Origin: Parietaria judaica
Lineage: Eukaryota > Streptophyta > Magnoliopsida > Rosales > Urticaceae
Direction of reading: 5' to 3'
Assembly: GCA_954871525.1 (NCBI GenBank)
Contig: OX940862.1
Location: forward strand, 39,114,232 to 39,178,231
DNA: 64,000 bases
A program made the position numbers and the translations under genes. Shown piece by piece: positions 32,231 to 43,716 of the stretch (its first letter is position 1; each line of letters opens with the position of its first letter). Under the pieces are notes generated by a model that worked only from the letters and a program-made list of their open reading frames with translations, had not been told where the DNA came from and did no database searches.

Positions 32231-33569
32231 TTTTAATTGTTGTAGTTTTATTAATATAATTTTGAATTGTTGTGAGTTATTTTGTTATTTGAAAAAGTAT
32301 TAAATGTAATGTTGGATTGTTGTGAGTGATTTTGTTGTTTTAAAACTATTAAATGTAATGTTGAATTGTTGTGAGTGATTTTGTTGTTTTAAAACTATTA
32401 AATGTAATATTTAATTGCTGTAAGTGATTTTGTTGTTTTAAAATTATTAAATGTATTGTTTAACTGTTGTAAGCGATTATGTTGTTTTAATATTAAATTT
32501 AATGTTGAATTGTTCGAAATGATTTTGTTGTTTTAAAATTAATAAATGTAATGAAGTATGATACTCGCCGCGGCACAATGTTAACAATGCCTTGGCAAGA
32601 CCTATTGAACCATGATTAATAACCGTAGTCGAACTCACGCCACGGCATATCAAAATCTATGCCTCGGCATTTTTACAATGGCCGCGGCAGAATGGTAGTA
32701 ACGCCGCGGCGTTTAGTGACTTACAGAGTCCATGCTCTCTGTATAATTTGAAACAACATATAGGCCTCGGCATGGTATCAGCAAGCCGTGGCTTCGTTGG
32801 CCATGCCAAGGCATGGGTAACAGAATGCCGCAGCTTACATCGTCTGTTTACCAAAGTACCCTCACAATATGCAACTCGCCGAGGCCTTTCTTGAAAGTGC
32901 CGCGGCGAGTTGCATAATCAAGAGGGCAAATTCGTAAATTAAAATGAAGCCACAGCGTGTTCATTCAAATGCCGCGGCATGATAAGTAAATTTACAATGT
33001 AATTATTAGTTATCATATTAATTGTAACACAATTTTAGTAAATTAAATTATCTCATTAATAAACTATGAAAATGTTGATAATTTTATTATAAAAAAAAAC
33101 AAAATAATGCACTTAATTATCATAACTAAATAATCGTTCAAACAAAAAACACAACATTGTACTATTAATTATATAATTTTTCAAACCAAAAATATAAAAA
33201 ATTAATATAATTACAGTTTAATTTTATGGGTTTAAAGTCTAGGGTAAAATTGTAAAAATTAATTAACCACGCCGCGGCTTATTTTGTAGAAGCCACGGCT
33301 TTATCTCAAACGTCGGATATATCCGCTGCAGAAACTGAACACGCCGCGGCATATATAACCCCTCCCGCGGCTTTCTGTCGCTGACACAAAAACGGCTAGT
33401 TTTTTTTTTCACCCGAATTATTACCCGACAACGGTAATAAACGGCTATATTTGTTAAGAACGTTTAAATTCACACAAATCTTCTATTTAAACCTATACTT
33501 GTTCATATTTTATTCTATGTTTCATCAAATTAATCCTTAGATTAAAAAATATCATCATTTTTCTTTGTT
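32231..33569. repeat. Spacer S18 (A type with first B marker)
   Basis: A-type overall, with six subrepeats and CTCCCGCGGC, but GAGTCCATGC near 32730 is the B form of GAGTCCGTGC. CGAAATGA is shared with S17. No gene. Confidence 0.85.
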
Positions 33570-34012
33570 ATGGATGATCCGTCTCGTTTCGGTTCGTCAT
33601 CGGAATATCATCAGGGATTCTTTTTCGGGTTTACCTCTTCCTCTTCCTCCGATGATGATAGTTTTTCTATGGATACTAGTTCCAATAATACTATTGTCAT
33701 ATCCTCCGACGATACGAGGAGTTTGAAATGCCTCCGAATCCAACTCTAAATCGGACCTCTCGTGCCGGTGGGCCACGACCGACGAGGGGGCGTGGGCGTG
33801 GGCGTGGGCGTGGTAGGCCACCGTCTTTTCTATGGGAAACAGATTTTCAAATGAGGTTCAAATGGAACAATGAGACTCAAACTCAAGATAGGTACGCCAA
33901 ATGCAAATGGTGCCGTCAAGAGATTCTCGCAATCGTTGAACAAGGCACAACTCATTTACGCCGACATGCTAATCGTTGTCGTAGAGATTTAGGTATTGAT
34001 GACGAATTATGA
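33570..34012 (+). pseudogene. BED zinc-finger gene, copy 19, frameshift, A/B hybrid
   Basis: A 1-bp loss in the Asp48-Thr49 region (GACGATACG) shifts the frame, which ends at TAA 33747-33749 after 59 residues, just past the SUMO-interacting-like motif. An internal ATG at 33728 (equivalent to Met54) restarts the correct frame to 34012, giving a possible 94-residue protein with (RG)5 tract and full finger. Leu95 to Phe and Arg123 to Gln are private. The 5' part is A type and the 3' part (Phe85, GAG for Glu116) is B type. Confidence 0.85.
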
Positions 34013-35300
34013 TTTTAATTGTTGTAGTTTTATTAATATAATTTTGAATTGTTGTGAGTTATTTTGTTATTTGAAAAAGTATTAAATGTAATGTTGGATT
34101 GTTTTGAGTGATTTTGTTGTTTTAAAACTATTAAATGTAATATTTAATTGCTGTAAGTGATTTTGTTGTTTTAAAATTATTAAATGTAATGTTTAACTGT
34201 TGTAAGCGATTATGTTGTTTTAATATTAAATTTAATGATGAATTGTTCGAAGTGATTTTGTTGTTTTAAAATTAATAAATGTAATGAAGTATGATACTCG
34301 ACGCGGCACAATGTTAACAATGCCTTGGCAAGACCTATTGACTCATGATTAATAACCGTAGTCGAACTCACGCCACGGCATATCAAAATCTATGCCTCGG
34401 CATTTTTACAATGGCCGCGGCAGAATGGTAGTAACGCCGCGGCGTTTAGTGACTTACAGAGTCCATGCTCTCTGTATAATTTGAAACAACATATAGGCCT
34501 CGGCATGGTATCACCAAGCCGTGGCTTCGTTGGCCATGCCAAGGCAGGGTAACAGAATGCCGCAGCTTACATCATCTGTTTACCATAGTACCCTCACAAT
34601 ATGCAACTCCCCGAGGCCTCTCTTGAAAGTGCCGCGGCGAGTTGCATAATCAAGAGGGCAAATTTGTAAATTAAAATGAAGCCACAGCGTGTTCATTCAA
34701 ATGCCGCGGCATGATAAGTAAATTTACAATGTAATTATTAGTTATCATATTAATTGTAACACAATTTTAGTAAATTAAATTATCTCATTAATAAACTATG
34801 AAAATGTTGATAATTTTATTATAAAAAATACAAAATAATGCACATAATAATCATAACTAAATAATCGTTCAAACAAAAAACACAACATTGTACTATTAAT
34901 TATATAATTTTTCAAACAAAAAATATAAAAAATTAATATAATTACAGTTTAATTTTATGGGTTTAAAGTCTAAGGTAAAATTGTAAAAATTAATTAACCA
35001 CGCCGCGGCTTATTTTGTAGAAGTCACGGCTTTATCTCAAACGTCGGATATATCCGTTGAAGAAACTGAACACGCCGCGGCATATATAACCCCTGCCGCG
35101 GCTTTCTATCGCTGACACAAAAACGGCTAGTTTTTTTTTTCACCCGAATTATTACCCCACAACGGTAATAAACGGCTATATTTGTTAACAACGTTTAAAT
35201 TCACACAAATTTTCTATTTAAACCTATACTTGTTCACATTTTATTCTATGTTTCATCAAATTATTCCTTAGATTCAAAAATATCATCATTTTACTTTGTT
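34013..35300. repeat. Spacer S19 (first B-type spacer, diverged)
   Basis: First spacer lacking subrepeat 4. It has the most private changes of any full spacer: first palindrome GACGCGGC, a 1-bp deletion near 34546 in the palindrome block, CATCATCTG, CTCCCCGAGG in the hairpin arm, and GTTGAAG for GCTGCAG. The upstream ORF reads ATT for AAT at codon 6. No gene. Confidence 0.85.
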
Positions 35301-35750
35301 ATGGATGATCCGTCTTGTTTCGGTTCGTCATCGGAATATCATGAGGGATTCTTTTTCGGGTTTACCTCTTCCTCTTCCTCCGATGATGATAGTTTTTCTA
35401 TGGATACAAGTTCCAATAATACTGTTGTCATATCCTCCGACGACACCGAGGAGTTTGAAATGCCTCCGAATCCAACTCTAAACCGGACCTCTCGTGCCGG
35501 TGGGCCACGACCGACGAGGGGGCGTGGGCGTGGGCGTGGGCGGGGACGTGGTAGGCCACCGTCTTTTCTATGGGAAACAGATTTTCAAATGAGGCTCAAA
35601 TGGAACAATGAGACTCAAACTCAAGATAGGTACGCCAAATGCAAATGGTGCCGTCAAGAGATTCTCGCAATCGTTGAACGAGGCACAACTCATTTACGCC
35701 GACATGCTAATCGTAACTATTACAAAGTAAATTTACAATGTAAATATTAG
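35301..35750 (+). pseudogene. BED zinc-finger gene, copy 20, 3' end replaced by deletion junction
   Basis: Open frame of 149 residues, but only the first 138 are native (to Arg of HANR). A deletion of about 730 bp joins the gene to the AT-rich segment, adding 11 foreign residues that start NYYK. The last conserved cysteine is lost; C-x2-C and H-x3-H remain, so a finger could still fold. Glu15 and Val42 are private. The native 3' UTR and the whole palindrome block after this gene are gone. Confidence 0.8.
35714..35725. other. Deletion junction with short filler
   Basis: After native GCTAATCG the sequence reads TAACTATTACAA and then resumes at AGTAAATTTAC of the AT-rich segment. The filler resembles TGTAACTATTAG found in several B spacers. 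It looks like end-joining with a templated insert. Confidence 0.7.
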
Positions 35751-36310
35751 TTATCATATTAATTGTAACACAATTTTAGTAAATTAAATTATCTCATTAA
35801 TAAACTATGAAAATGTTGATAATTTTATTATAAAAAAAACAAAATAATGCACTTAATAATCATAACTAAATAATCGTTCAAACAAAAAACACAACATAGT
35901 ACTATTAATTATATAATTTTTCAAACTAAAAATATAAAAAATTAATATAATTACAGTTTAATTTTATGGGTTTAAAGTCTAGGGTAAAATTGTAAAAATT
36001 AATTAACCACGCCGCGGATTATTTTGTAGAAGCCACGGCTTTATCTCAAACGTCGGATATATCCATTGCAGAAACTGAACACGCCGCGGCATATATAACC
36101 CCTGCCGCGGCTTTCTATCGCTGACACAAAAACGGCTAGTTTTTTTTTTTCACCCGAATTATTACCCCACAACGGTAATAAACGGCTATATTTGTAAACA
36201 ACGTTTAAATTCACACAAATTTTCTATTTAAACCTATACTTGTTCACATTTTATTCTATGTTTCATCAAATTAATCCTTAGATTCAAAAATATCATCATT
36301 TTACTTTGTT
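35751..36310. repeat. Spacer S20 (truncated, 560 bp)
   Basis: Only the AT-rich segment, promoter-side site group, T-tract, AAACGG pair, TATTTAAA and upstream ORF remain. Minisatellite, the 14-site block and the hairpin are missing. First promoter-side site reads GCCGCGGA. No gene. Confidence 0.9.
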
Positions 36311-36760
36311 ATGGATGATCCGTCTTGTTTCGGTTCGTCATCGGAATATCATCAGGGATTCTTTTTCGGGTTTACCTCTTCCTCTTCCTCCGATGATGAT
36401 AGTTTTTCTATGGATACAAGTTCCAATAATACTATTGTCATATCCTCCGACGACACCGAGGAGTTTGAAATGCCTCCGAATCCAACTCTAAATCGGACCT
36501 CTCGTGCCGGTGGGCCACGAGCGACGAGGGGGCGTGGGCGTGGGCGTGGGCGGGGACGTGGTAGGCCACCGTCTTTTCTATGGGAAACAGATTTTCAAAT
36601 GAGGCTCAAATGGAACAATGAGACTCAAACTCAAGATAGGTACGCCAAATGCAAATGGTGCCGTCAAGAGATTCTCGCAATCGTTGAACGAGGCACAACT
36701 CATTTACGCCGACATGCTAATCGTTGTCGTAGAGATTTAGGTATTGATGACGAATTATGA
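36311..36760 (+). CDS. BED zinc-finger protein, copy 21
   Basis: Intact 149-residue B-type frame: Cys6, Gln15, Ala71, (RG)6 tract, Phe at the position after Ser of PPS (Leu85 in A). The extra four residues are two RG repeats, so finger positions are shifted by four (Cys114, Cys117, His131, His135). Confidence 0.75.
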   Translation: MDDPSCFGSSSEYHQGFFFGFTSSSSSDDDSFSMDTSSNNTIVISSDDTEEFEMPPNPTLNRTSRAGGPRATRGRGRGRGRGRGRPPSFLWETDFQMRLKWNNETQTQDRYAKCKWCRQEILAIVERGTTHLRRHANRCRRDLGIDDEL

Positions 36761-38052
36761 TTTTAATTGTTGTAGTTTTATTAATATAATTTTGAATTGT
36801 TGTGAGTTATTTTGTTATTTGAAAAAGTATTAAATGTAATGTTGGATTGTTGTGAGTGATTTTGTTGTTTTAAAACTATTAAATGTAATATTTAATTGCT
36901 GTAAGTGATTTTGTTGTTTTAAAATTATTAAATGTAATGTTTAACTGTTGTAAGCGATTATGTTGTTTTAATATTAAATTTAATGATGAATTGTTCGAAG
37001 TGATTTTGTTGTTTTAAAGTTAATAAATGTAATGAAGTATGATACTCGCCGCGGCGCAATGTTAACAATGCCTTGGCAAGACCTATTGACTCATGATTAA
37101 TAACCGTAGTCGAACTCACGCCACGGCATATCAAAATCTATGCCTCGGCATTTTTACAATGGCCGCGGCAGAATGGTAGTAACGCCGCGGCGTTTAGTGA
37201 CTTACAGAGTCCATGCTCTCCGTATAATTTGAAACAACATATAGGCCTCGCCATTGTATCACCAAGCCGTGGCTTCGTTGGCCATGCCAAGGCATGGGTA
37301 ACAGAATGCCGCAGCTTACATCGTCTGTTTACTAAAGTACCCTCACAATATGCAACTCGCCGAGGCCTCTCTTGAAAGTGCCGCGGCGAGTTGCATAATC
37401 AAGAGGGCAAATTTGTAAATTAAAATGAAGCCACAGCGTGTTCATTCAAATGCCGCGGCATGATAAGTAAATTTACAATGTAACTATTAGTTATCATATT
37501 AATTGTAACACAATTTTAGTAAATTAAATTATCTCATTAATAAACTATGAAAATGTTGATAATTTTATTATAAAAAAAAAACAAAATAATGCACTTAATA
37601 ATGATAACTAAATACTCGTTCAAACAAAAAACACAACATAGTACTATTAATTATATAATTTTTCAAACCAAAAATATAAAAAATTAATATAATTACAGTT
37701 TAATTTTATGGGTTTAAAGTCTAGGGTAAAATTGTAAAAATTAATTAACCACGCCGCGGATTATTTTGTAGAAGCCACGGCTTTATCTCAAACGTCGGAT
37801 ATATCCGTTGCAGAAACTGAACACGCCGCGGCATATATAACCCCTGCCGCGGCTTTCTATCGCTGACACAAAAACGGCTAGTTTTTTTTTTTCACCCGAA
37901 TTATTACCCCACAACGGTAATAAACGGCTATATTTGTAAACAACGTTTAAATTCACACAAATTTTCTATTTAAACCTATACTTGTTCACATTTTATTCTA
38001 TGTTTCATCAAATTAATCCTAAGATTCAAAAATATCATCATTTTACTTTGTT
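36761..38052. repeat. Spacer S21 (B type)
   Basis: First palindrome followed by GCAATG. Seventh site lost (GCCTCGCC). AATGATAACTAAATACTCG in the AT-rich part. TAG of the upstream ORF is AAG. Shared closely with S22. No gene. Confidence 0.85.
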
Positions 38053-38233
38053 ATGGATGATCCGTCTTGTTTCGGTTCGTCATCGGAATATCATCAGGGA
38101 TTCTTTTTCGGGTTTACCTCTTCCTCTTCCTCCGATGATGATAGTTTTTCTATGGATACAAGTTCCAATAATACTATTGTCATATCCTCCGACGACACCG
38201 AGGAGTTTGAAATGCCTCCGAATCCAACTCTAA
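38000..38233 (+). promoter_or_regulatory. Extended upstream ORF overlapping the start of copy 22
   Basis: The stop TAG of the 7-codon upstream ORF is AAG here, so the frame from ATG 38000 runs 77 codons and crosses the main start at 38053 in another frame. Ribosomes starting here would bypass the BED protein start. Coding value of the extended peptide itself is not supported. Confidence 0.5.
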
Positions 38234-38502
38234 ATCGGACCTCTCGTGCCGGTGGGCCACGAGCGACGAGGGGGCGTGGGCGTGGGCGTGGGCGGGGACG
38301 TGGTAGGCCACCGTCTTTTCTATGGGAAACAGATTTTCAAATGAGGCTCAAATGGAACAATGAGACTCAAACTCAAGATAGGTACGCCAAATGCAAATGG
38401 TGCCGTCAAGAGATTCTCGCAATCGTTGAACGAGGCACAACTCATTTACGCCGACATGCTAATCGTTGTCGTAGAGATTTAGGTATTGATGACGAATTAT
38501 GA
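38053..38502 (+). CDS. BED zinc-finger protein, copy 22
   Basis: Intact 149-residue frame identical in protein to copies 21 and 23. Its translation may be reduced by the overlapping extended upstream ORF that begins at 38000. Confidence 0.72.
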   Translation: MDDPSCFGSSSEYHQGFFFGFTSSSSSDDDSFSMDTSSNNTIVISSDDTEEFEMPPNPTLNRTSRAGGPRATRGRGRGRGRGRGRPPSFLWETDFQMRLKWNNETQTQDRYAKCKWCRQEILAIVERGTTHLRRHANRCRRDLGIDDEL

Positions 38503-39794
38503 TTTTAATTGTTGTAGTTTTATTAATATAATTTTGAATTGTTGTGAGTTATTTTGTTATTTGAAAAAGTATTAAATGTAATGTTGGATTGTTGTGAGTG
38601 ATTTTGTTGTTTTAAAACTATTAAATGTAATATTTAATTGCTGTAAGTGATTTTGTTGTTTTAAAATTATTAAATGTAATGTTTAACTGTTGTAAGCGAT
38701 TATGTTGTTTTAATATTAAATTTAATGATGAATTGTTCGAAGTGATTTTGTTGTTTTAAAGTTAATAAATGTAATGAAGTATGATACTCGCCGCGGCGCA
38801 ATGTTAACAATGCCTTGGCAAGACCTATTGACTCATGATTAATAACCGTAGTCGAACTCACGCCACGGCATATCAAAATCTATGCCTCGGCATTTTTACA
38901 ATGGCCGCGGCAGAATGGTAGTAACGCCGCGGCGTTTAGTGACTTACAGAGTCCATGCTCTCCGTATAATTTGAAACAACATATAGGCCTCGCCATTGTA
39001 TCACCAAGCCGTGGCTTCGTTGGCCATGCCAAGGCATGGGTAACAGAATGCCGCAGCTTACATCGTCTGTTTACTAAAGTACCCTCACAATATGCAACTC
39101 GCCGAGGCCTCTCTTGAAAGTGCCGCGGCGAGTTGCATAATCAAGAGGGCAAATTTGTAAATTAAAATGAAGCCACAGCGTGTTCATTCAAATGCCGCGG
39201 CATGATAAGTAAATTTACAATGTAACTATTAGTTATCATATTAATTGTAACACAATTTTAGTAAATTAAATTATCTCATTAATAAACTATGAAAATGTTG
39301 ATAATTTTATTATAAAAAAAAAACAAAATAATGCACTTAATAATGATAACTAAATACTCGTTCAAACAAAAAACACAACATAGTACTATTAATTATATAA
39401 TTTTTCAAACCAAAAATATAAAAAATTAATATAATTACAGTTTAATTTTATGGGTTTAAAGTCTAGGGTAAAATTGTAAAAATTAATTAACCACGCCGCG
39501 GATTATTTTGTAGAAGCCACGGCTTTATCTCAAACGTCGGATATATCCGTTGCAGAAACTGAACACGCCGCGGCATATATAACCCCTGCCGCGGCTTTCT
39601 CTCGCTGACACAAAAACGGCTAGTTTTTTTTTTTCACCCGAATTATTACCCCACAACGGTAATAAACGGCTATATTTGTAAACAACGTTTAAATTCACAC
39701 AAATTTTCTATTTAAACCTATACTTGTTCACATTTTATTCTATGTTTCATCAAATTAATCCTAAGATTCAAAAATATCATCATTTTACTTTGTT
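38503..39794. repeat. Spacer S22 (B type)
   Basis: Almost identical to S21, with CTTTCTCTCGC before the T-tract as a private change. The upstream ORF stop is again AAG. No gene. Confidence 0.85.
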
Positions 39795-39975
39795 ATGGAT
39801 GATCCGTCTTGTTTCGGTTCGTCATCGGAATATCATCAGGGATTCTTTTTCGGGTTTACCTCTTCCTCTTCCTCCGATGATGATAGTTTTTCTATGGATA
39901 CAAGTTCCAATAATACTATTGTCATATCCTCCGACGACACCGAGGAGTTTGAAATGCCTCCGAATCCAACTCTAA
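39742..39975 (+). promoter_or_regulatory. Extended upstream ORF overlapping the start of copy 23
   Basis: Same TAG to AAG change as before copy 22; the frame from ATG 39742 overlaps the main start at 39795. The shared change shows the two units were duplicated together. Confidence 0.5.
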
Positions 39976-40244
39976 ATCGGACCTCTCGTGCCGGTGGGCC
40001 ACGAGCGACGAGGGGGCGTGGGCGTGGGCGTGGGCGGGGACGTGGTAGGCCACCGTCTTTTCTATGGGAAACAGATTTTCAAATGAGGCTCAAATGGAAC
40101 AATGAGACTCAAACTCAAGATAGGTACGCCAAATGCAAATGGTGCCGTCAAGAGATTCTCGCAATCGTTGAACGAGGCACAACTCATTTACGCCGACATG
40201 CTAATCGTTGTCGTAGAGATTTAGGTATTGATGACGAATTATGA
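39795..40244 (+). CDS. BED zinc-finger protein, copy 23
   Basis: Intact 149-residue frame, same protein as copies 21 and 22. The 1742-bp spacing 21-22 and 22-23 and the shared spacer variants mark a triplication. Confidence 0.72.
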   Translation: MDDPSCFGSSSEYHQGFFFGFTSSSSSDDDSFSMDTSSNNTIVISSDDTEEFEMPPNPTLNRTSRAGGPRATRGRGRGRGRGRGRPPSFLWETDFQMRLKWNNETQTQDRYAKCKWCRQEILAIVERGTTHLRRHANRCRRDLGIDDEL

Positions 40245-41533
40245 TTTTAATTGTTGTAGTTTTATTAATATAATTTTGAATTGTTGTGAGTTATTTTGTT
40301 ATTTGAAAAAGTATTAAATGTAATGTTGGATTGTTGTGAGTGATTTTGTTGTTTTAAAACTATTAAATATAATATTTAATTGCTGTAAGTGATTTTGTTG
40401 TTTTAAAATTATTAAATGTAATGTTTAACTGTTGTAAGCGATTATGTTGTTTTAATATTAAATTTAATGATGAATTGTTCGAAGTGATTTTGTTGTTTTA
40501 AAATTAATAAATGTAATGAAGTATGATACTCGCCGCCGCACAATGTTAACAATGCCTTGGCAAGACCTATTGACTCATGATTAATAACCGTAGTCGAACT
40601 CACGCCACGGCATATCAAAATCTATGCCTCGGCATTTTTACAATGGCCGCGGCAGAATGGTAGTAACGCCGCGGCGTTTAGTGACTTACAGAGTCCATGC
40701 TCTCTGTATAATTTGAAACAACATATAGGCCTCGGCATGGTATCATCAAGCCGTGGCTTCGTTGGCCATGCTAAGGCATGGGTAACAGAATGCCGCAGCT
40801 TACATCGTCTGTTTACCAAAGTTCCCTCACAATATGCAACTCCCCGAGGCCTCTCTTGAAAGTGCCGCGGCGAGTTGCATAATCAAGAGGGCAAATTTGT
40901 AAATTAAAATGAAGCCACAGCGTGTTCATTCAAATGCCGCGGCATGATAAGTAAATTTACAATGTAATTATTAGTTATCATATTAATTGTAACACAATTT
41001 TAGTAAATTAAATTATCTCATTAATAAACTATGAAAATGTTGATAATTTTATTATAAAAAATACAAAATAATGCACATAATAATCATAACTAAATAATCG
41101 TTCAAACAAAAAACACAACATTGTACTATTAATTATATAATTTTTCAAACAAAAAATATAAAAAATTAATATAATTACAGTTTAATTTTATGGGTTTAAA
41201 GTCTAGGGTAAAATTGTAAAAATTAATTAACCACGCCGCGGCTTATTTTGTAGAAGTCACGGCTTTATCTCAAACGTCGGATATATCCGTTGCAGAAACT
41301 GAACACGCCGCGGCATATATAACCCCTGCCGCGGCTTTCTGTCGCTGACACAAAAACGGCTAGTTTTTTTTTTCACCCGAATTATTACCCCGCAACGGTA
41401 ATAAACGGCTATATTTGTTAAGAATGTTTAAATTCACACAAATCTTCTATTTAAACCTATACTTGTTCACATTTTATTCTATGTTTCATCAAATTAATCC
41501 TTAGATTCAAAAATATCATCATTTTTCTTTGTT
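40245..41533. repeat. Spacer S23 (B type)
   Basis: First palindrome is GCCGCCGC and the ninth reads GCTAAGGC, both damaged. ACTCCCCGAGG in the hairpin arm. From here GTCACGGC replaces GCCACGGC in most promoter groups. No gene. Confidence 0.85.
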
Positions 41534-41971
41534 ATGGATGATCCGTCTCGTTTCGGTTCGTCATCGGAATATCATCAGGGATTCTTTTTTGGGTTTACCT
41601 CTTCCTCTTCCTCCGATGATGATAGTTTTTCTATGGATACAAGTTCCAATAATACTATTGTCATATCCTCCGACGACACCGAGGAGTTTGAAATGCCTCC
41701 GAATCCAACTCTAAATCGGACCTCTCGTGCCGGTGGGCCACGACCGACGAGGGGGCGTGGGCGTGGACGTGGTAGGCCACCGTCTTTACTATGGGAAACA
41801 GATTTTCAAATGAGGCTCAAATGGAACAATGAGACTCAAACTCAAGATAGGTACGCCAAATGCAAATGGTGCCGTCAAGAGATTCTCGCAATCGTTGAAC
41901 GAGGCACAACTCATTTACGCCGACATGCTAATCGTTGTCGTAGAGATTTAGGTATTGATGACGAATTATGA
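41534..41971 (+). CDS. BED zinc-finger protein, copy 24 (A-like gene in B domain)
   Basis: Intact 145-residue frame equal to the A consensus protein (Arg6, Gln15, Pro71, (RG)4, Leu85), but with the B codon GAG for Glu116 and B-type spacers on both sides. A silent TTC to TTT at Phe19 is shared with copies 26 and 29. Likely a gene-conversion or recombination mosaic. Confidence 0.75.
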   Translation: MDDPSRFGSSSEYHQGFFFGFTSSSSSDDDSFSMDTSSNNTIVISSDDTEEFEMPPNPTLNRTSRAGGPRPTRGRGRGRGRPPSLLWETDFQMRLKWNNETQTQDRYAKCKWCRQEILAIVERGTTHLRRHANRCRRDLGIDDEL

Positions 41972-43260
41972 TTTTAATTATTGTAGTTTTATTAATATAA
42001 TTTTGAATTGTTGTGAGTTATTTTGTTATTTGAAAAAGTATTAAATGTAATGTTGGATTGTTGTGAGTGATTTTGTTGTTTTAAAACTATTAAATGTAAT
42101 ATTTAATTGCTGTAAGTGATTTTGTTGTTTTAAAATTATTAAATGTAATGTTTAACTGTTGTAAGCGATTATGTTGTTTTAATATTAAATTTAATGATGA
42201 ATTGTACGAAGTGATTTTGTTGTTTTAAAATTAATAAATGTAATGAAGTATGATACTCGCCGCGGCACAATGTTAACAATGCCTTGGCAAGACCTATTGA
42301 CTCATGATTAATAACCGTAGTCGAACGAACGCCACGGCATATCAAAATCTATGCCTCGGCATTTTTACAATGGCCGCGGCAGAATGGTAGTAACGCCGCG
42401 GCGTTTAGTGACTTACAGAGTCCATGCTCTCTGTATAATTTGAAACAACATATAGGCCTCGGCATGGTATCACCAAGCCGTGGCTTCGTTGGCCATGCCA
42501 AGGCATGGGTAACAGAATGCCGCAGCTTACATCGTCTGTTTACCAAAGTACCCTCACAATATGCAACTCGCCGAGGCCTCTCTTGAAAGTGCCGCGGCGA
42601 GTTGCATAATCAAGAGGGCAAATTTGTAAATTAAAATGAAGCCACAGCGTGTTCATTCAAATGCCGCGGCATGATAAGTAAATTTACAATGTAATTATTA
42701 GTTATCATATTAATTGTAACACAATTTTAGTAAATTAAATTATCTCATTAATAAACTATGAAAATGTTGATAATTTTATTATAAAAAATACAAAATAATG
42801 CACATAATAATCATAACTAAATAATCGTTCAAACAAAAAACACAACATTGTACTATTAATTATATAATTTTTCAAACAAAAAATATAAAAAATTAATATA
42901 ATTACAGTTTAATTTTATGGGTTTAAAGTCTAGGGTAAAATTGTAAAAATTAATTAACCACGCCGCGGCTTATTTTGTAGAAGTCACGGCTTTATCTCAA
43001 ACGTCGGATATATCCGTTGCAGAAACTGAACACGCCGCGGCATATATAACCCCTGCCGCGGCTTTCTGTCGCTGACACAAAAACGGCTAGTTTTTTTTTT
43101 CACCCGAATTATTACCCCGCAACGGTAATAAACGGCTATATTTGTTAAGAACGTTTAAATTCACACAAATTTTCTATTTAAACCTATACTTGTTCACATT
43201 TTATTCTATGTTTCATCAGATTAATCCTTAGATTCAAAAATATCATCATTTTACTTTGTT
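41972..43260. repeat. Spacer S24 (B type, marker set with S26 and S29)
   Basis: TTATTGTAG after the stop, GAATTGTACGAAG in subrepeat 7, and CGAACGAACGCC before the third palindrome; all shared with S26 and S29. Upstream ORF has CAG for CAA (silent). No gene. Confidence 0.85.
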
Positions 43261-43716
43261 ATGGATGATCCGTCTTGTTTCGGTTCGTCATCGGAATATC
43301 ATAAGGGATTCTTTTTCGGGTTTACCTCTTCCTCTTCCTCCGATGATGATAGTTTTTCTATGGATACAAGTTCCAATAATACTATTGTCATATCCTCCGA
43401 CGACACCGAGGAGTTTGAAATGCCTCCGAATCCAACTCTAAATCGGACCTCTCGTGCCGGTGGGCCACGAGCGACGAGGGGGCGTGGGCGTGGGCGTGGG
43501 CGTGGGCGGGGACGTGGTAGGCCACCGTCTTTTCTATGGGAAACAGATTTTCAAATGAGGCTCAAATGGAACAATGAGACTCAAACTCAAGATAGGTACG
43601 CCAAATGCAAATGGTGTTGTCAAGAGATTCTCGCAATCGTTGAACGAGGCACAACTCATTTACGCCGACATGCTAATCGTTGTCGTAGAGATTTAGGTAT
43701 TGATGACGAATTATGA
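43261..43716 (+). CDS. BED zinc-finger protein, copy 25 (longest RG tract)
   Basis: Intact 151-residue frame, the longest in the window, with (RG)7 before RPP. Lys15, Ala71. The residue after the second zinc cysteine is Cys instead of Arg (CKWCCQE; TGT codon), also seen in copies 27 and 35. An extra cysteine there might compete for zinc. Confidence 0.72.
   Translation: MDDPSCFGSSSEYHKGFFFGFTSSSSSDDDSFSMDTSSNNTIVISSDDTEEFEMPPNPTLNRTSRAGGPRATRGRGRGRGRGRGRGRPPSFLWETDFQMRLKWNNETQTQDRYAKCKWCCQEILAIVERGTTHLRRHANRCRRDLGIDDEL

Larger units (their letters stand above)
1..33670. repeat. Subfamily A domain of the array (copies 0-18 and the 5' part of 19)
   Basis: Diagnostic features are Arg6, Pro71, Leu85, an (RG)4 tract, GAA for Glu116, six full minisatellite subrepeats, and CTCCCGCGGC just after the TATATAA box. 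The right border lies within the gene of copy 19, between about 33670 and 33830, where markers change from A to B. Confidence 0.85.
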
